A stretch of DNA of 23,865 nucleotides, taken from the IMG/VR virus record IMGVR_UViG_3300025102_000292, positions 1-23,865 of that record; one strand, 5' to 3'. Positions 6,646 through 12,747 of this stretch are shown piece after piece. Numbering within the stretch: position 1 is the first letter of the stretch; each line of letters begins with the position of its first letter. This DNA comes from a virus. The position numbers and the translations under genes are program-made. Under the pieces are notes generated by a model. It was not told the DNA's origin, did not search any database, and saw only the letters and a program-made list of their open reading frames with translations.

Positions 6646-8367
6646 TTGCAACCTTTACCTAAAAAATTACAAGACTTTAGATATTTCTTAATTGTTACTT
6701 GGAGACATCTAAACCTACCAGACCCTACTCCTGTTCAGTTAGATATAGCTGAGTATCTACAATATGGTGCTAGACGTAAGATCATTCAAGGATTTCGTGG
6801 TGTAGGTAAGAGTTGGATTACTTCTACTTACGTTGTGTGGCGACTTCGTATGAACCCACAACTAAAATTCTTAGTGGTATCTGCCAGTAAAGACAGAGCC
6901 GATAACTTTACGACCTTTACCATGCGTCTTATAAACGAGATGCCTATACTTGCTGGATTGATCCCTAGTGACGACCAGAGAAACAGTAAAGTAAGTTTTG
7001 ATGTAAGACCAGCACAAGCTGACCATGCCCCCTCATGCTCTTCTAGAGGGGTCTTAGGGCAGATGTCAGGAGCTAGGGCAGACGAAGTAATTGCAGATGA
7101 CGTAGAAGTTCCTAATAATTCTTTCACTCAACCCATGAGAGACAAACTTAGTGAAGCTGTAAAAGAATTTGAAGCGATCTTAAAACCTAATGGAAAGATT
7201 ACCTTCCTAGGTACACCACAGGTAGAAAATTCTGTGTACCTAACACTAGAAGAAAGAGGATATGAAACACGAATATGGACTGCACGTTACCCACAGCTAA
7301 AAAACAACTACGGAGATAGACTTGCACCTATTATTCTTAGAAAACTTACAGAAGGACTTGTAAAGCCTAAAGACCCTGTAGATCCTATAAGGTTCTCTGC
7401 TGAAGATCTTATGGAAAGAGAAGCTTCCTATGGTCGTAGTGGCTTTAACCTGCAATTCCAGCTTGATACGACCCTATCTGACCAAGATCGTTACCCATTA
7501 AAAATAAATGACCTTGTGATAATGCCAATAAACAAAGAATTTGCTCCCGAAAAAGTAATATGGTCTAACTCTCCCGAATATGTAATCACGGATCTGCAAT
7601 GTGTAGGCTTCAATGGCGACAGGTTCTATCGACCTGCCCAACAATTTGGAGACTTCATAGAATATACAGGCTCCGTTATGTTCGTTGACCCTTCTGGTAA
7701 AGGTAAAGACCAGACCGCTATAAGCTGTGTAAAGATGCTTAATGGTAATTTATACGTCACAGAGTGTTTAGGACTCTCTGGGGGCTATTCTGACGCTGTT
7801 CTAGAGAAGATTAGTAAGATTGCTAGAGATAATCAAATCAATACTATCCTCGTAGAACAAAACTTCGGTGGCGGTATGTTCGCTGAACTTCTAAAACCTT
7901 TCCTTATGCGGTTCCACCCATGCCAATTAGAAGACGTAAGGAACAATAAGACCAAAGAACTACGCATAATCGACACCTTAGAACCTGTAATGAACTCTCA
8001 TAGACTAATAATTGACCAGAAAGTTATAGAAAAAGACTTTCGTTCTAACCCACAAGAAACACCAGAAAGAAGATTAAAACTTCAACTTGTCTATCAACTA
8101 TCCCGACTATCAAGACATAAAGGTTCCCTAGTACATGATGACCTCGTTGACTCCCTAGCAGGTGCAGTTGCCTACTGGACTGACTACATGGCTCAGAATG
8201 AAGACCTAAACATATCTAAAAGAAAAGATGAACTACTATCCATTCACACAGATAACTGGAACTCCCTTATGAACAACACAATATCTCAATCCGCTATGGG
8301 GATGTCCATTACTCAGATAAGAAATTCTAATGTATCTACTGATGGATTCATAAGTGACGCTTATTAG
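6646..8367 (+). CDS. Terminase large subunit, packaging ATPase-nuclease (T7 gp19-like)
   Basis: A 573-residue packaging motor, close to the usual T7 gp19 length. The ATPase domain has Walker A FRGVGKSW (50-57), Walker B VIADDVEV (148-155) and a coupling motif FLGTPQ (189-194). The RNase H-like nuclease domain has its first acidic residue in FVDPSGKGKD (D350), then VEQNFGGG (E406) and LVHDDLVDSLAG (D500, D501, D504). All expected catalytic residues are present. The start is TTG at 6646, directly after the small-subunit stop and in frame with it; the next Met (residue 69) lies beyond Walker A, so a later start would destroy the ATPase. It pumps DNA into the prohead and cuts concatemers. Confidence 0.95.
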   Translation: MQPLPKKLQDFRYFLIVTWRHLNLPDPTPVQLDIAEYLQYGARRKIIQGFRGVGKSWITSTYVVWRLRMNPQLKFLVVSASKDRADNFTTFTMRLINEMPILAGLIPSDDQRNSKVSFDVRPAQADHAPSCSSRGVLGQMSGARADEVIADDVEVPNNSFTQPMRDKLSEAVKEFEAILKPNGKITFLGTPQVENSVYLTLEERGYETRIWTARYPQLKNNYGDRLAPIILRKLTEGLVKPKDPVDPIRFSAEDLMEREASYGRSGFNLQFQLDTTLSDQDRYPLKINDLVIMPINKEFAPEKVIWSNSPEYVITDLQCVGFNGDRFYRPAQQFGDFIEYTGSVMFVDPSGKGKDQTAISCVKMLNGNLYVTECLGLSGGYSDAVLEKISKIARDNQINTILVEQNFGGGMFAELLKPFLMRFHPCQLEDVRNNKTKELRIIDTLEPVMNSHRLIIDQKVIEKDFRSNPQETPERRLKLQLVYQLSRLSRHKGSLVHDDLVDSLAGAVAYWTDYMAQNEDLNISKRKDELLSIHTDNWNSLMNNTISQSAMGMSITQIRNSNVSTDGFISDAY

Positions 8368-8379
8368 GTTGCACTATAG
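8362..8379 (+). promoter_or_regulatory. Possible phage RNA polymerase promoter after terminase (SP6/T7-like)
   Basis: TATTAGGTTGCACTATAG at the end of the terminase gene matches the SP6 promoter ATTTAGGTGACACTATAG at 14 of 18 bases, and the T7 core CACTATAGG exactly. T7 carries a promoter at this place, near its right end (phi-OR). The match is from memory of the consensus and is not tested. Confidence 0.42.
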
Positions 8380-8400
8380 GAGAGGGGAGCTAAAAAGAAC

Positions 8401-8440
8401 ACACTAAGATAACACTAAGACCAAGGAAGACCAAGGAAGA
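8401..8440 (+). repeat. Two adjacent short tandem repeats
   Basis: ACACTAAGA occurs twice with an 11-base period (8401-8409, 8412-8420). It is followed directly by two exact copies of CCAAGGAAGA (8421-8430, 8431-8440). T7 has arrays of short direct repeats flanking its terminal repeat; these could be the counterpart. Confidence 0.6.
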
Positions 8441-8672
8441 TTGCTGACTACCTGAAAAAAAATTAGTTCCAAAAATTTCAGGGGGTTATACGTATATAAA
8501 GAATAAAATTTTACCCGTACCCTGTCCAAAAAATAAATAAATCAAGACTATATAGACCAAAAACATTGATATAACTAGCGTTTCATAATATATATAATAT
8601 TATTTGGGTAGATTCTGGCTTAATTTTTTTATTATTAGGGTATATCTTTTCATATTATCGATACGGTAGGTA

Positions 8673-8701
8673 TTGTTACTAAATATAAACATAAATATAC
8701 T
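8673..8701 (+). promoter_or_regulatory. Candidate host sigma70-type early promoter
   Basis: TTGTTA (8673-8678) and TATACT (8696-8701) are separated by exactly 17 bases. The expected start point falls inside the inverted repeat CTTAGT-GAT-ACTAAG (8700-8714). It faces the ArdC-like gene and could drive the early operon. Confidence 0.45.
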
Positions 8702-8714
8702 TAGTGATACTAAG
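8700..8714. promoter_or_regulatory. Inverted repeat at early promoter, possible operator
   Basis: CTTAGT and ACTAAG form a perfect six-base inverted repeat around GAT. It begins in the -10 box of the candidate early promoter and covers the expected transcription start, a usual place for an operator. The binding protein is unknown. Confidence 0.35.
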
Positions 8715-8807
8715 GGATCAGAGAGAAAGAGTAAATCAATCTAACCAAAACAGTAATATATATATTAATATTATTATTAAGCGGCTCAACCTGCCGCACT
8801 AATCACA

Positions 8808-8818
8808 GAACCACAATG
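8808..8818 (+). promoter_or_regulatory. GAACCACAATG leader, copy 1
   Basis: GAACCACA stands immediately before the ArdC-like ATG, without a Shine-Dalgarno sequence. The same block precedes the genes at 9873, 10315 and, in changed form, 10886 and 11905. Confidence 0.6.
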
Positions 8819-9778
8819 ACACTTTCAGCAACTAGACAATCTAAGAAACAACAGTATGACCCAAACAAAGGGTATGAAGAACTAGCTCAGTCTTTAATAG
8901 AACTAATGGAGAAAGGTGTTAATCCTTTCCGTAGGTCTTGGACTAAGGAAGCTCAACATACTAACTTTGTAACTGGGGAGCAGTACCAAAACGGAAACTT
9001 AATATGCTTAGAGATTGCCAGACTAACAAGGGGCTATAAGTCACCTTATTGGATGGGATTCGGACAAGCTAAGAAATTCGGATTAAAGATGATTAAAGGA
9101 TCTAAGGGTTCTATTATCTTGAGACCTGTAGCAATCAAGAAAGAATTACTAGACAATTCTGGTAAGCCTGTAAAAGATGCTCTAGGCAATCCCGAATTTA
9201 CAGCGTTTACTTTATTTACACCTTGTAGAGTTTTTAATCTTGACTGTTTTGAAAAGACAGGAAAGGTAGAAAACAGACTTCAAGAACTTAATAAGGATGT
9301 TGCAGTTATGCAGAATCCTATAAGTGCTAATGAAGATAAAGCAATTAAGCAATTAAGGCAGTATATGAAAACTCACAATATTGATTTTTCAGAGACAGGT
9401 AATGAAGCTTATTATTCTCCTACTTTTGACTCAATAACTGTACCTAACAGAGAAAGATTTAATTCTAACTCTTTACATTGTTCAGTTGTTGCTCATGAGT
9501 CTGTCCATTCATCAGGGGCAGATAAAAAAGGTAGGCTTTCTAGAGTTGGTATTACTAGCAAGAAAGCAACCTTTGGAAGTGAGCTATACGCAACTGAAGA
9601 ATTAATTGCAGAATTAGGAGCCTTTCTAATTTGTAATGAATTAGAGATAGATTCTAATAATGATGTTCACGCTTCATATTTAGACGGATGGATTAAGAGA
9701 TTAAGGAAAGAACCTAAGCACCTTCTAACTGTTATAGGTCATGCTGTAAAAGCTAAGAATCTAATACTAGGTTCTTAG
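8816..9778 (+). CDS. ArdC-like antirestriction protein with zincin metallopeptidase domain
   Basis: A 320-residue protein. Residues about 20-145 match the ArdC N-terminal ssDNA-binding domain (DUF1738): NPFRRSWT, then a GEQYQNGNLICLE segment and FTLFTPCRVFNLDC. Residues about 165-320 form a zincin-like metallopeptidase domain with the full HExxH motif (HESVH, 227-231) and a downstream acidic helix YATEELIAELGAF (about 258-270) that can supply the third zinc ligand. ArdC proteins of plasmids bind ssDNA and protect incoming DNA from restriction. As first gene after the genome end it occupies the position of T7 gene 0.3, also antirestriction. The catalytic motif is intact; the protease substrate is unknown. 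Confidence 0.82.
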   Translation: MTLSATRQSKKQQYDPNKGYEELAQSLIELMEKGVNPFRRSWTKEAQHTNFVTGEQYQNGNLICLEIARLTRGYKSPYWMGFGQAKKFGLKMIKGSKGSIILRPVAIKKELLDNSGKPVKDALGNPEFTAFTLFTPCRVFNLDCFEKTGKVENRLQELNKDVAVMQNPISANEDKAIKQLRQYMKTHNIDFSETGNEAYYSPTFDSITVPNRERFNSNSLHCSVVAHESVHSSGADKKGRLSRVGITSKKATFGSELYATEELIAELGAFLICNELEIDSNNDVHASYLDGWIKRLRKEPKHLLTVIGHAVKAKNLILGS

Positions 9779-9796
9779 TTCTTGGATTTACTGAAT

Positions 9797-9830
9797 CTTT
9801 CTCAGAGGGCTTTCTAGCCCTCTCTGAAAG
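9797..9830 (+). terminator. Strong hairpin after ArdC-like gene, without T tract
   Basis: CTTTC (9797-9801) pairs with GAAAG (9826-9830), and AGAGGGCT (9804-9811) with AGCCCTCT (9816-9823). The two stems are separated by a small symmetric TC/CT internal loop. No T run follows, so this may be an RNase III-type processing site or a 3'-end stabiliser rather than an intrinsic terminator. Confidence 0.5.
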
Positions 9831-9843
9831 GCTCATAACCTTT

Positions 9844-9875
9844 CTAATAAACTTACCTTTTGAGGAACCACAATG
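9844..9875 (+). promoter_or_regulatory. Repeated early leader, copy 2
   Basis: CTAATAAACTTACCTTTTGA leads into GGAACCACAATG at the start of the 9873 gene. Very similar blocks precede the starts at 10315 and 11905, and the CTAATAAACTTA part recurs inside two terminator loops (10216, 10766). Confidence 0.65.
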
Positions 9876-10187
9876 CCAATTTCAGCACACTACAAGTCAA
9901 GACCTGATGAAGAACTAAGAAGTAAATTCTTTGAAGATTACTCACACTTTGCAAGCAATGGAATGAGTACTCACTTAAACCTTAAAGAATTAATTATTAA
10001 ATCTTTAAATCATACCTTGACTTGTAATACAGAAGGCAATGACCTTGCCTTTGAAGTTGCTAAGAAAACAGTTAATAAAGTTTCTTGTAACCTTAATGAT
10101 TACATGTTTATGTATGTTACTGATGAATTTAAACTAGCTTTTAAACATCATCTCAATAAAGAATATGTATTCATAGATTACGTTTAA
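9873..10187 (+). CDS. Hypothetical early protein
   Basis: A 104-residue protein, no family recognised. It begins MPISAHYKSRPDEELRSKFF. It is mostly helical in appearance, mixed in charge, with two Cys, and ends in a basic/aromatic stretch (FKHHLNKEYVFIDYV). No membrane segment or signal peptide. It has the GAACCACAATG leader and is followed by a terminator hairpin, so it may form its own transcription unit. Many phages carry such small early genes, which often act against host functions; that is only a possibility here. Confidence 0.6.
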   Translation: MPISAHYKSRPDEELRSKFFEDYSHFASNGMSTHLNLKELIIKSLNHTLTCNTEGNDLAFEVAKKTVNKVSCNLNDYMFMYVTDEFKLAFKHHLNKEYVFIDYV

Positions 10188-10205
10188 AGAATCTTTCTAA
10201 CACTT

Positions 10206-10245
10206 AAGCCGATCTCTAATAAACTTAGGGGTTGGCTTTTTTTAT
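10206..10245 (+). terminator. Terminator with repeated-element loop
   Basis: AAGCC (10206-10210) pairs with GGCTT (10234-10238), extended by a G-T wobble and an A-T pair. A run of seven T (10237-10243) begins in the closing arm. The loop contains CTAATAAACTTA, the same element found in early leaders. Confidence 0.65.
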
Positions 10246-10260
10246 TTCTTAAACTATACT
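10232..10260 (+). promoter_or_regulatory. Candidate promoter fused to terminator, copy 1
   Basis: TTGGCT (10232-10237), in the closing arm of the terminator, and TATACT (10255-10260) are 17 bases apart. It is part of a 42-base direct repeat (10236-10277) whose second copy is at 10801-10842 with 37 identical bases. Confidence 0.45.
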
Positions 10261-10283
10261 AGATGTAGTTATGTTTACCATAA

Positions 10284-10317
10284 CTAAATAAACTAACCTA
10301 ACTGGAGAACCACAATG
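10284..10317 (+). promoter_or_regulatory. Repeated early leader, copy 3
   Basis: A changed CTAAATAAACTAACC block is followed by CTGGAGAACCACAATG at the start of the 10315 gene. The GGAG could act as a weak Shine-Dalgarno sequence. Confidence 0.6.
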
Positions 10318-10569
10318 GAACTAAACAAGATTAAAAAATTCACTTCAAAAGTTGACGGTAGCGAATTTGATTATTGTATTAATCAAAGTACTAGCAGCCA
10401 TTACATGATCCTTAGTTATAGGGTAGAAGGTACTAGCAACTGGCAAGACTTCATACCTAACGACAAAAGAGCCTACACTAAAGAACAGTATCAAGAAATG
10501 CTAGACCTATTAGAGGGCAAGCTAGAGGGTACTTTAGAGGGTGAATTTATAGCAGGCTTTCACGATTAA
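10315..10569 (+). CDS. Hypothetical early protein
   Basis: An 84-residue acidic protein beginning MELNKIKKFTSKVDGSEFDY. The middle (YMILSYRVEGTSNWQDFIPN) looks like a small beta sheet. The C-terminus carries a short repeat, EGKLEGTLEGEF. No family recognised, no membrane segment. It has the repeated leader with GAACCACAATG and a candidate promoter 55-80 bases upstream, so it is probably expressed early. Confidence 0.6.
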   Translation: MELNKIKKFTSKVDGSEFDYCINQSTSSHYMILSYRVEGTSNWQDFIPNDKRAYTKEQYQEMLDLLEGKLEGTLEGEFIAGFHD

Positions 10570-10579
10570 ATAAATTATT

Positions 10580-10753
10580 ATGAATTATTTTGTATTTGAT
10601 AGAGGTCTTTATTCTTGTGAACCTACAACTTTTCAAATCTTTGATAAAGATTATGAGTTAAAACATAACTTTCCTAATGCTGCAATGGTTTATTCAACTA
10701 TGGATGAAGCATTAGAAGAAATGAAAAGGTTAAATCATAAAGAACTTAGTTAA
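10580..10753 (+). CDS. Small hypothetical early protein (57 residues)
   Basis: Reading from ATG at 10580 to TAA at 10753 gives MNYFVFDRGLYSCEPTTFQI, then FDKDYELKHNFPNAAMVYST and a helical end MDEALEEMKRLNHKELS. The amino-acid mix is protein-like, and the gene sits 10 bases after its neighbour and directly before a strong terminator, which supports a real gene. No Shine-Dalgarno sequence is visible and no family is recognised. Confidence 0.5.
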   Translation: MNYFVFDRGLYSCEPTTFQIFDKDYELKHNFPNAAMVYSTMDEALEEMKRLNHKELS

Positions 10754-10758
10754 ATCTT

Positions 10759-10808
10759 AGTCAACCTAATAAACTTACCTTTTGGTTTTTTATGGGTTGA
10801 CTTTTTTT
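10759..10808 (+). terminator. Strong intrinsic terminator with repeated-element loop
   Basis: AGTCAACC (10759-10766) pairs perfectly with GGTTGACT (10795-10802), and a run of seven T (10802-10808) follows. The loop contains CTAATAAACTTACCTTTTGG, identical to the leader block before the 9873 gene over most of its length. Confidence 0.82.
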
Positions 10809-10825
10809 ATGTCTTAAACCATACT
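10797..10825 (+). promoter_or_regulatory. Candidate promoter fused to terminator, copy 2
   Basis: TTGACT (10797-10802), in the closing arm of the terminator stem, lies 17 bases from CATACT (10820-10825). The 42-base block 10801-10842 repeats 10236-10277, including the identical end TAGTTATGTTTA. It faces the 10886 gene. Confidence 0.45.
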
Positions 10826-10871
10826 GTATTTAGTTATGTTTATTCATAGCTATTTAAATCAACCTCAAATC

Positions 10872-10888
10872 GAACCACAATTATTATG
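10872..10888 (+). promoter_or_regulatory. GAACCACAAT leader, displaced copy
   Basis: GAACCACAAT (10872-10881) stands five bases further from the start codon than in the other copies, with TATT inserted before the ATG at 10886. No Shine-Dalgarno sequence is present. Confidence 0.5.
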
Positions 10889-11218
10889 GGATTAATCGTT
10901 TCAGTCTATAAAGATATAGATGGTACAGACTGTACCAACAATGGAGTATCTTCAAGAGATATAGATGGTCTTTGTATTACAAACATTGACGCACCTTTTG
11001 AACCTTGTGATAGATACCCTGCTGCTGAATTAGTAAAGCAGACTTTTTCCTTTGGGTCTTCAGTAAAGGTTATACCAACTGAAGTTAAACATAAGTCAAC
11101 CATGATGGGCGGCAATTATGCTGCTTGTTGTGATAGTAGATTTAGTAAAGCTATTAAATCATTACTAGGCCATGACTTTTATGGTGCTGTAGCTATCCAT
11201 GACAGAGTAGAGGGATGA
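10886..11218 (+). CDS. Conserved-looking hypothetical protein of cyanophage type
   Basis: A 110-residue protein beginning MGLIVSVYKDIDGTDCTNNG and ending HDFYGAVAIHDRVEG. It has five Cys, including CC in NYAACCDSRF. From memory, proteins that open with MGLIVSVY and contain an xNxDAPFEP motif recur in marine cyanophages, but I know of no function. No membrane segment. Its stop overlaps the next start (ATGA), so it begins a run of coupled small genes. Confidence 0.65.
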   Translation: MGLIVSVYKDIDGTDCTNNGVSSRDIDGLCITNIDAPFEPCDRYPAAELVKQTFSFGSSVKVIPTEVKHKSTMMGGNYAACCDSRFSKAIKSLLGHDFYGAVAIHDRVEG

Positions 11219-11385
11219 TTAAAAGAAAGACCTCTCAAACGTATTGGGAATTAGAGTCTATCTATTACCGAGCCTGTAGGATTACAGGCTCACTACCTGA
11301 TACTGAAGCCTATAAAGATCTTGATTACAAGCAAGCAATCATCATACTTAAAAGGTTAATTGTAAAAACTATTTCATCTATCTAA
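11215..11385 (+). CDS. Small hypothetical protein (56 residues)
   Basis: ATG at 11215 overlaps the upstream TGA. The frame reads MIKRKTSQTYWELESIYYRA, CRITGSLPDTEAYKDLDYKQ and AIIILKRLIVKTISSI. It is basic and helical, with no known motif. The four-base overlap and direct junction with the next ATG (TAA then ATG) support a real gene in a coupled series. Confidence 0.52.
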   Translation: MIKRKTSQTYWELESIYYRACRITGSLPDTEAYKDLDYKQAIIILKRLIVKTISSI

Positions 11386-11529
11386 ATGAATTTTATGGAA
11401 GAGATCAACAAAGAAACTCAAGCCATGTTGAAACAAATTACAACTAGAAAGCTAGAGAAAAAACTTAATGCTGAAAAGCGGATAGCAGAATTAAAAACAC
11501 TTATCAAACTATGGGAGGAAGACTTATGA
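11386..11529 (+). CDS. Small coiled-coil protein (47 residues)
   Basis: ATG at 11386 follows the upstream stop directly. The product (MNFMEEINKETQAMLKQITT, RKLEKKLNAEKRIAELKTLI, KLWEEDL) is almost wholly a charged amphipathic helix with heptad spacing, likely a coiled coil. Its end carries GGGAGG (11513-11518), a strong ribosome binding site for the next gene, whose ATG overlaps its TGA. Function unknown. Confidence 0.52.
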   Translation: MNFMEEINKETQAMLKQITTRKLEKKLNAEKRIAELKTLIKLWEEDL

Positions 11530-11654
11530 ATCAATCAAAATTATACGAGTGGTTACTCGATAACGATTGCCCTTTTGAATGGGAAACAGTTGACAGTAAA
11601 ATGACTGCAACATCTTGTACTCTTGTATTTACCGATCAGGAGGATAACGATTGA
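11526..11654 (+). CDS. Small acidic hypothetical protein (42 residues)
   Basis: ATG at 11526 lies seven bases after GGGAGG and overlaps the upstream TGA. The product (MNQSKLYEWLLDNDCPFEWE, TVDSKMTATSCTLVFTDQED, ND) is acidic, with a helix then a likely beta hairpin. Its last codons contain AGGAGG (11638-11643), which serves the TTG start of the next gene. The good ribosome binding site makes this a credible gene. Function unknown. Confidence 0.58.
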   Translation: MNQSKLYEWLLDNDCPFEWETVDSKMTATSCTLVFTDQEDND

Positions 11655-11878
11655 AGTGTACTAAATGCGGAAGCCTAGAGAATCAAGTAAACAATACTAG
11701 AACTAGGCTATCTACTAGAGGTCACAACATAGACAGCAAAGCAAGTTCTATTCCTTTTACTTGGAGGAGTAGGACTTGCTTATCTTGTGGCCATAAATAT
11801 TCAACCTATGAATTAAGAACTGTTGACTATGCAACAGATGGATTTCTAAAAATGTTAGATGATCTTATTCATAACTAA
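11651..11878 (+). CDS. NrdR-like zinc-ribbon protein
   Basis: A 75-residue protein starting at TTG 11651 (overlapping the upstream TGA), seven bases after a perfect AGGAGG, which fixes the start. It carries one zinc ribbon: MKCTKCGSLEN ... WRSRTCLSCGHKYSTYE, with four Cys as two CxxC pairs. This closely resembles the N-terminal zinc ribbon of the bacterial repressor NrdR, which binds operators of ribonucleotide reductase genes. The ATP-cone domain of NrdR is absent. It may bind DNA in the host or act as an early transcription modulator. The family link is good; the target is an inference. Confidence 0.65.
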   Translation: MKCTKCGSLENQVNNTRTRLSTRGHNIDSKASSIPFTWRSRTCLSCGHKYSTYELRTVDYATDGFLKMLDDLIHN

Positions 11879-11907
11879 TAAACTTACCTATTGGAGAACC
11901 ACTAATG
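11875..11907 (+). promoter_or_regulatory. Repeated early leader, copy before integrase
   Basis: CTAATAAACTTACCTATTGG is followed by AGAACCACTAATG at the integrase start. It overlaps the stop codon of the zinc-ribbon gene. The same leader therefore marks the integrase as part of the early regulon. Confidence 0.6.
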
Positions 11908-12747
11908 AAAACTAAAGTACCGACCTTATCGGAAGCTGCAAGGCTTGTGTATAAGAGAACCTACAACGGAACAGACTCAGCACAAAACTTTTTGATAGCT
12001 ATGAAACATAACATCAAAGCTATTGGAGATCTGCCTGTAAATAAAATAACTACACCTGTAGTTAATAAGATGATGGATTATTTAAGAGATGAACTGAAGA
12101 ATAGTAAAGCGGTAATCAATACTAAACGAGGGTATCTAAAAGTAGTACTTGATAGCATGATTGATGATGGACATATCAAAGAGATCCGACTACCTAAAAG
12201 ACATAGGGTAAAGAAACAAAAGGTAGAATATTTAACTGTTGATATGGAGAGGGAACTTATTAGCTGGCTTAATTGTATGCAAAGAAATAGAGAAGCTAAA
12301 GATATTGTTGAATGTCTAATAGACTTAGGGTGTAGGGTTAATGAGTTACTTGGATTAGAAAAAAGATTTATTGATTGGGATAACAACCAGATAAATTTCA
12401 ATGAAAGAAAGAATGATAAAGCTGTAGCTGTACCTATGACTAACAGAGTGCAATCAATACTCAGGAGTTACTACAGGGAAAGCAAAGACTGTGATACTTT
12501 ATTTAGCTTGGACTATACAGAACTAAATACTATATGGCAGAAGGCTAGAAAAGATTTAGGTTATGAAAAGAAAAAGTTTTATACCTTGCACCTATGCCGA
12601 CATACTTGTGCTTCAAGATTAGTACAACGAGGAGTTCCCTTACTACTGGTAAAGGATTGGCTAGGGCATGAGGACATACAGACAACCATGATCTATGCTC
12701 ACCTACAACCTAAAGCATTACATAGTGTGGTGGAGGTGTTGAACTGA
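11905..12747 (+). CDS. int: Tyrosine recombinase/integrase
   Basis: A 280-residue site-specific recombinase. The N-terminal part (about 10-100) is a SAM-like core-binding domain. The catalytic domain has the full residue set: Arg144 (LGCRVNELLGL), Lys172 (NDKAVAVPM), His229 and Arg232 (LHLCRHTCASRL), His255 (LGHEDIQTT) and Tyr264 (MIYAHL). It should therefore be active. Cyanopodoviruses often carry such an integrase just before the RNA polymerase gene, as here, though stable lysogeny is rarely seen in them. No arm domain, excisionase, repressor or clear tRNA-derived attachment site is visible nearby. It overlaps the next gene by one base. Confidence 0.92.
   Translation: MKTKVPTLSEAARLVYKRTYNGTDSAQNFLIAMKHNIKAIGDLPVNKITTPVVNKMMDYLRDELKNSKAVINTKRGYLKVVLDSMIDDGHIKEIRLPKRHRVKKQKVEYLTVDMERELISWLNCMQRNREAKDIVECLIDLGCRVNELLGLEKRFIDWDNNQINFNERKNDKAVAVPMTNRVQSILRSYYRESKDCDTLFSLDYTELNTIWQKARKDLGYEKKKFYTLHLCRHTCASRLVQRGVPLLLVKDWLGHEDIQTTMIYAHLQPKALHSVVEVLN

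Larger units (their letters stand above)
8368..8815. other. Non-coding genome-end/early control region
   Basis: No gene of useful length is seen in these 448 bases on either strand. In T7-type maps terminase is the last gene and the antirestriction/early genes are first, so a window running through both must cross the physical ends or terminal repeat. The region holds short tandem repeats (8401-8440), an inverted repeat CCTGAAA/TTTCAGG (8451-8482), AT-rich palindromic stretches (8584-8605, 8753-8780) that could aid melting at an origin, a sigma70-like promoter (8673-8701) with an overlapping inverted repeat (8700-8714), and a GC stem GCGGC/GCCGC (8781-8797). The exact ends cannot be placed from sequence. 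Confidence 0.6.

Noticed and set aside
8513-8519. ACCCGTA, shared with the remembered Syn5 promoter core
   Set aside because: Only seven bases match and no second copy was found; the T7-like motif is far better supported.
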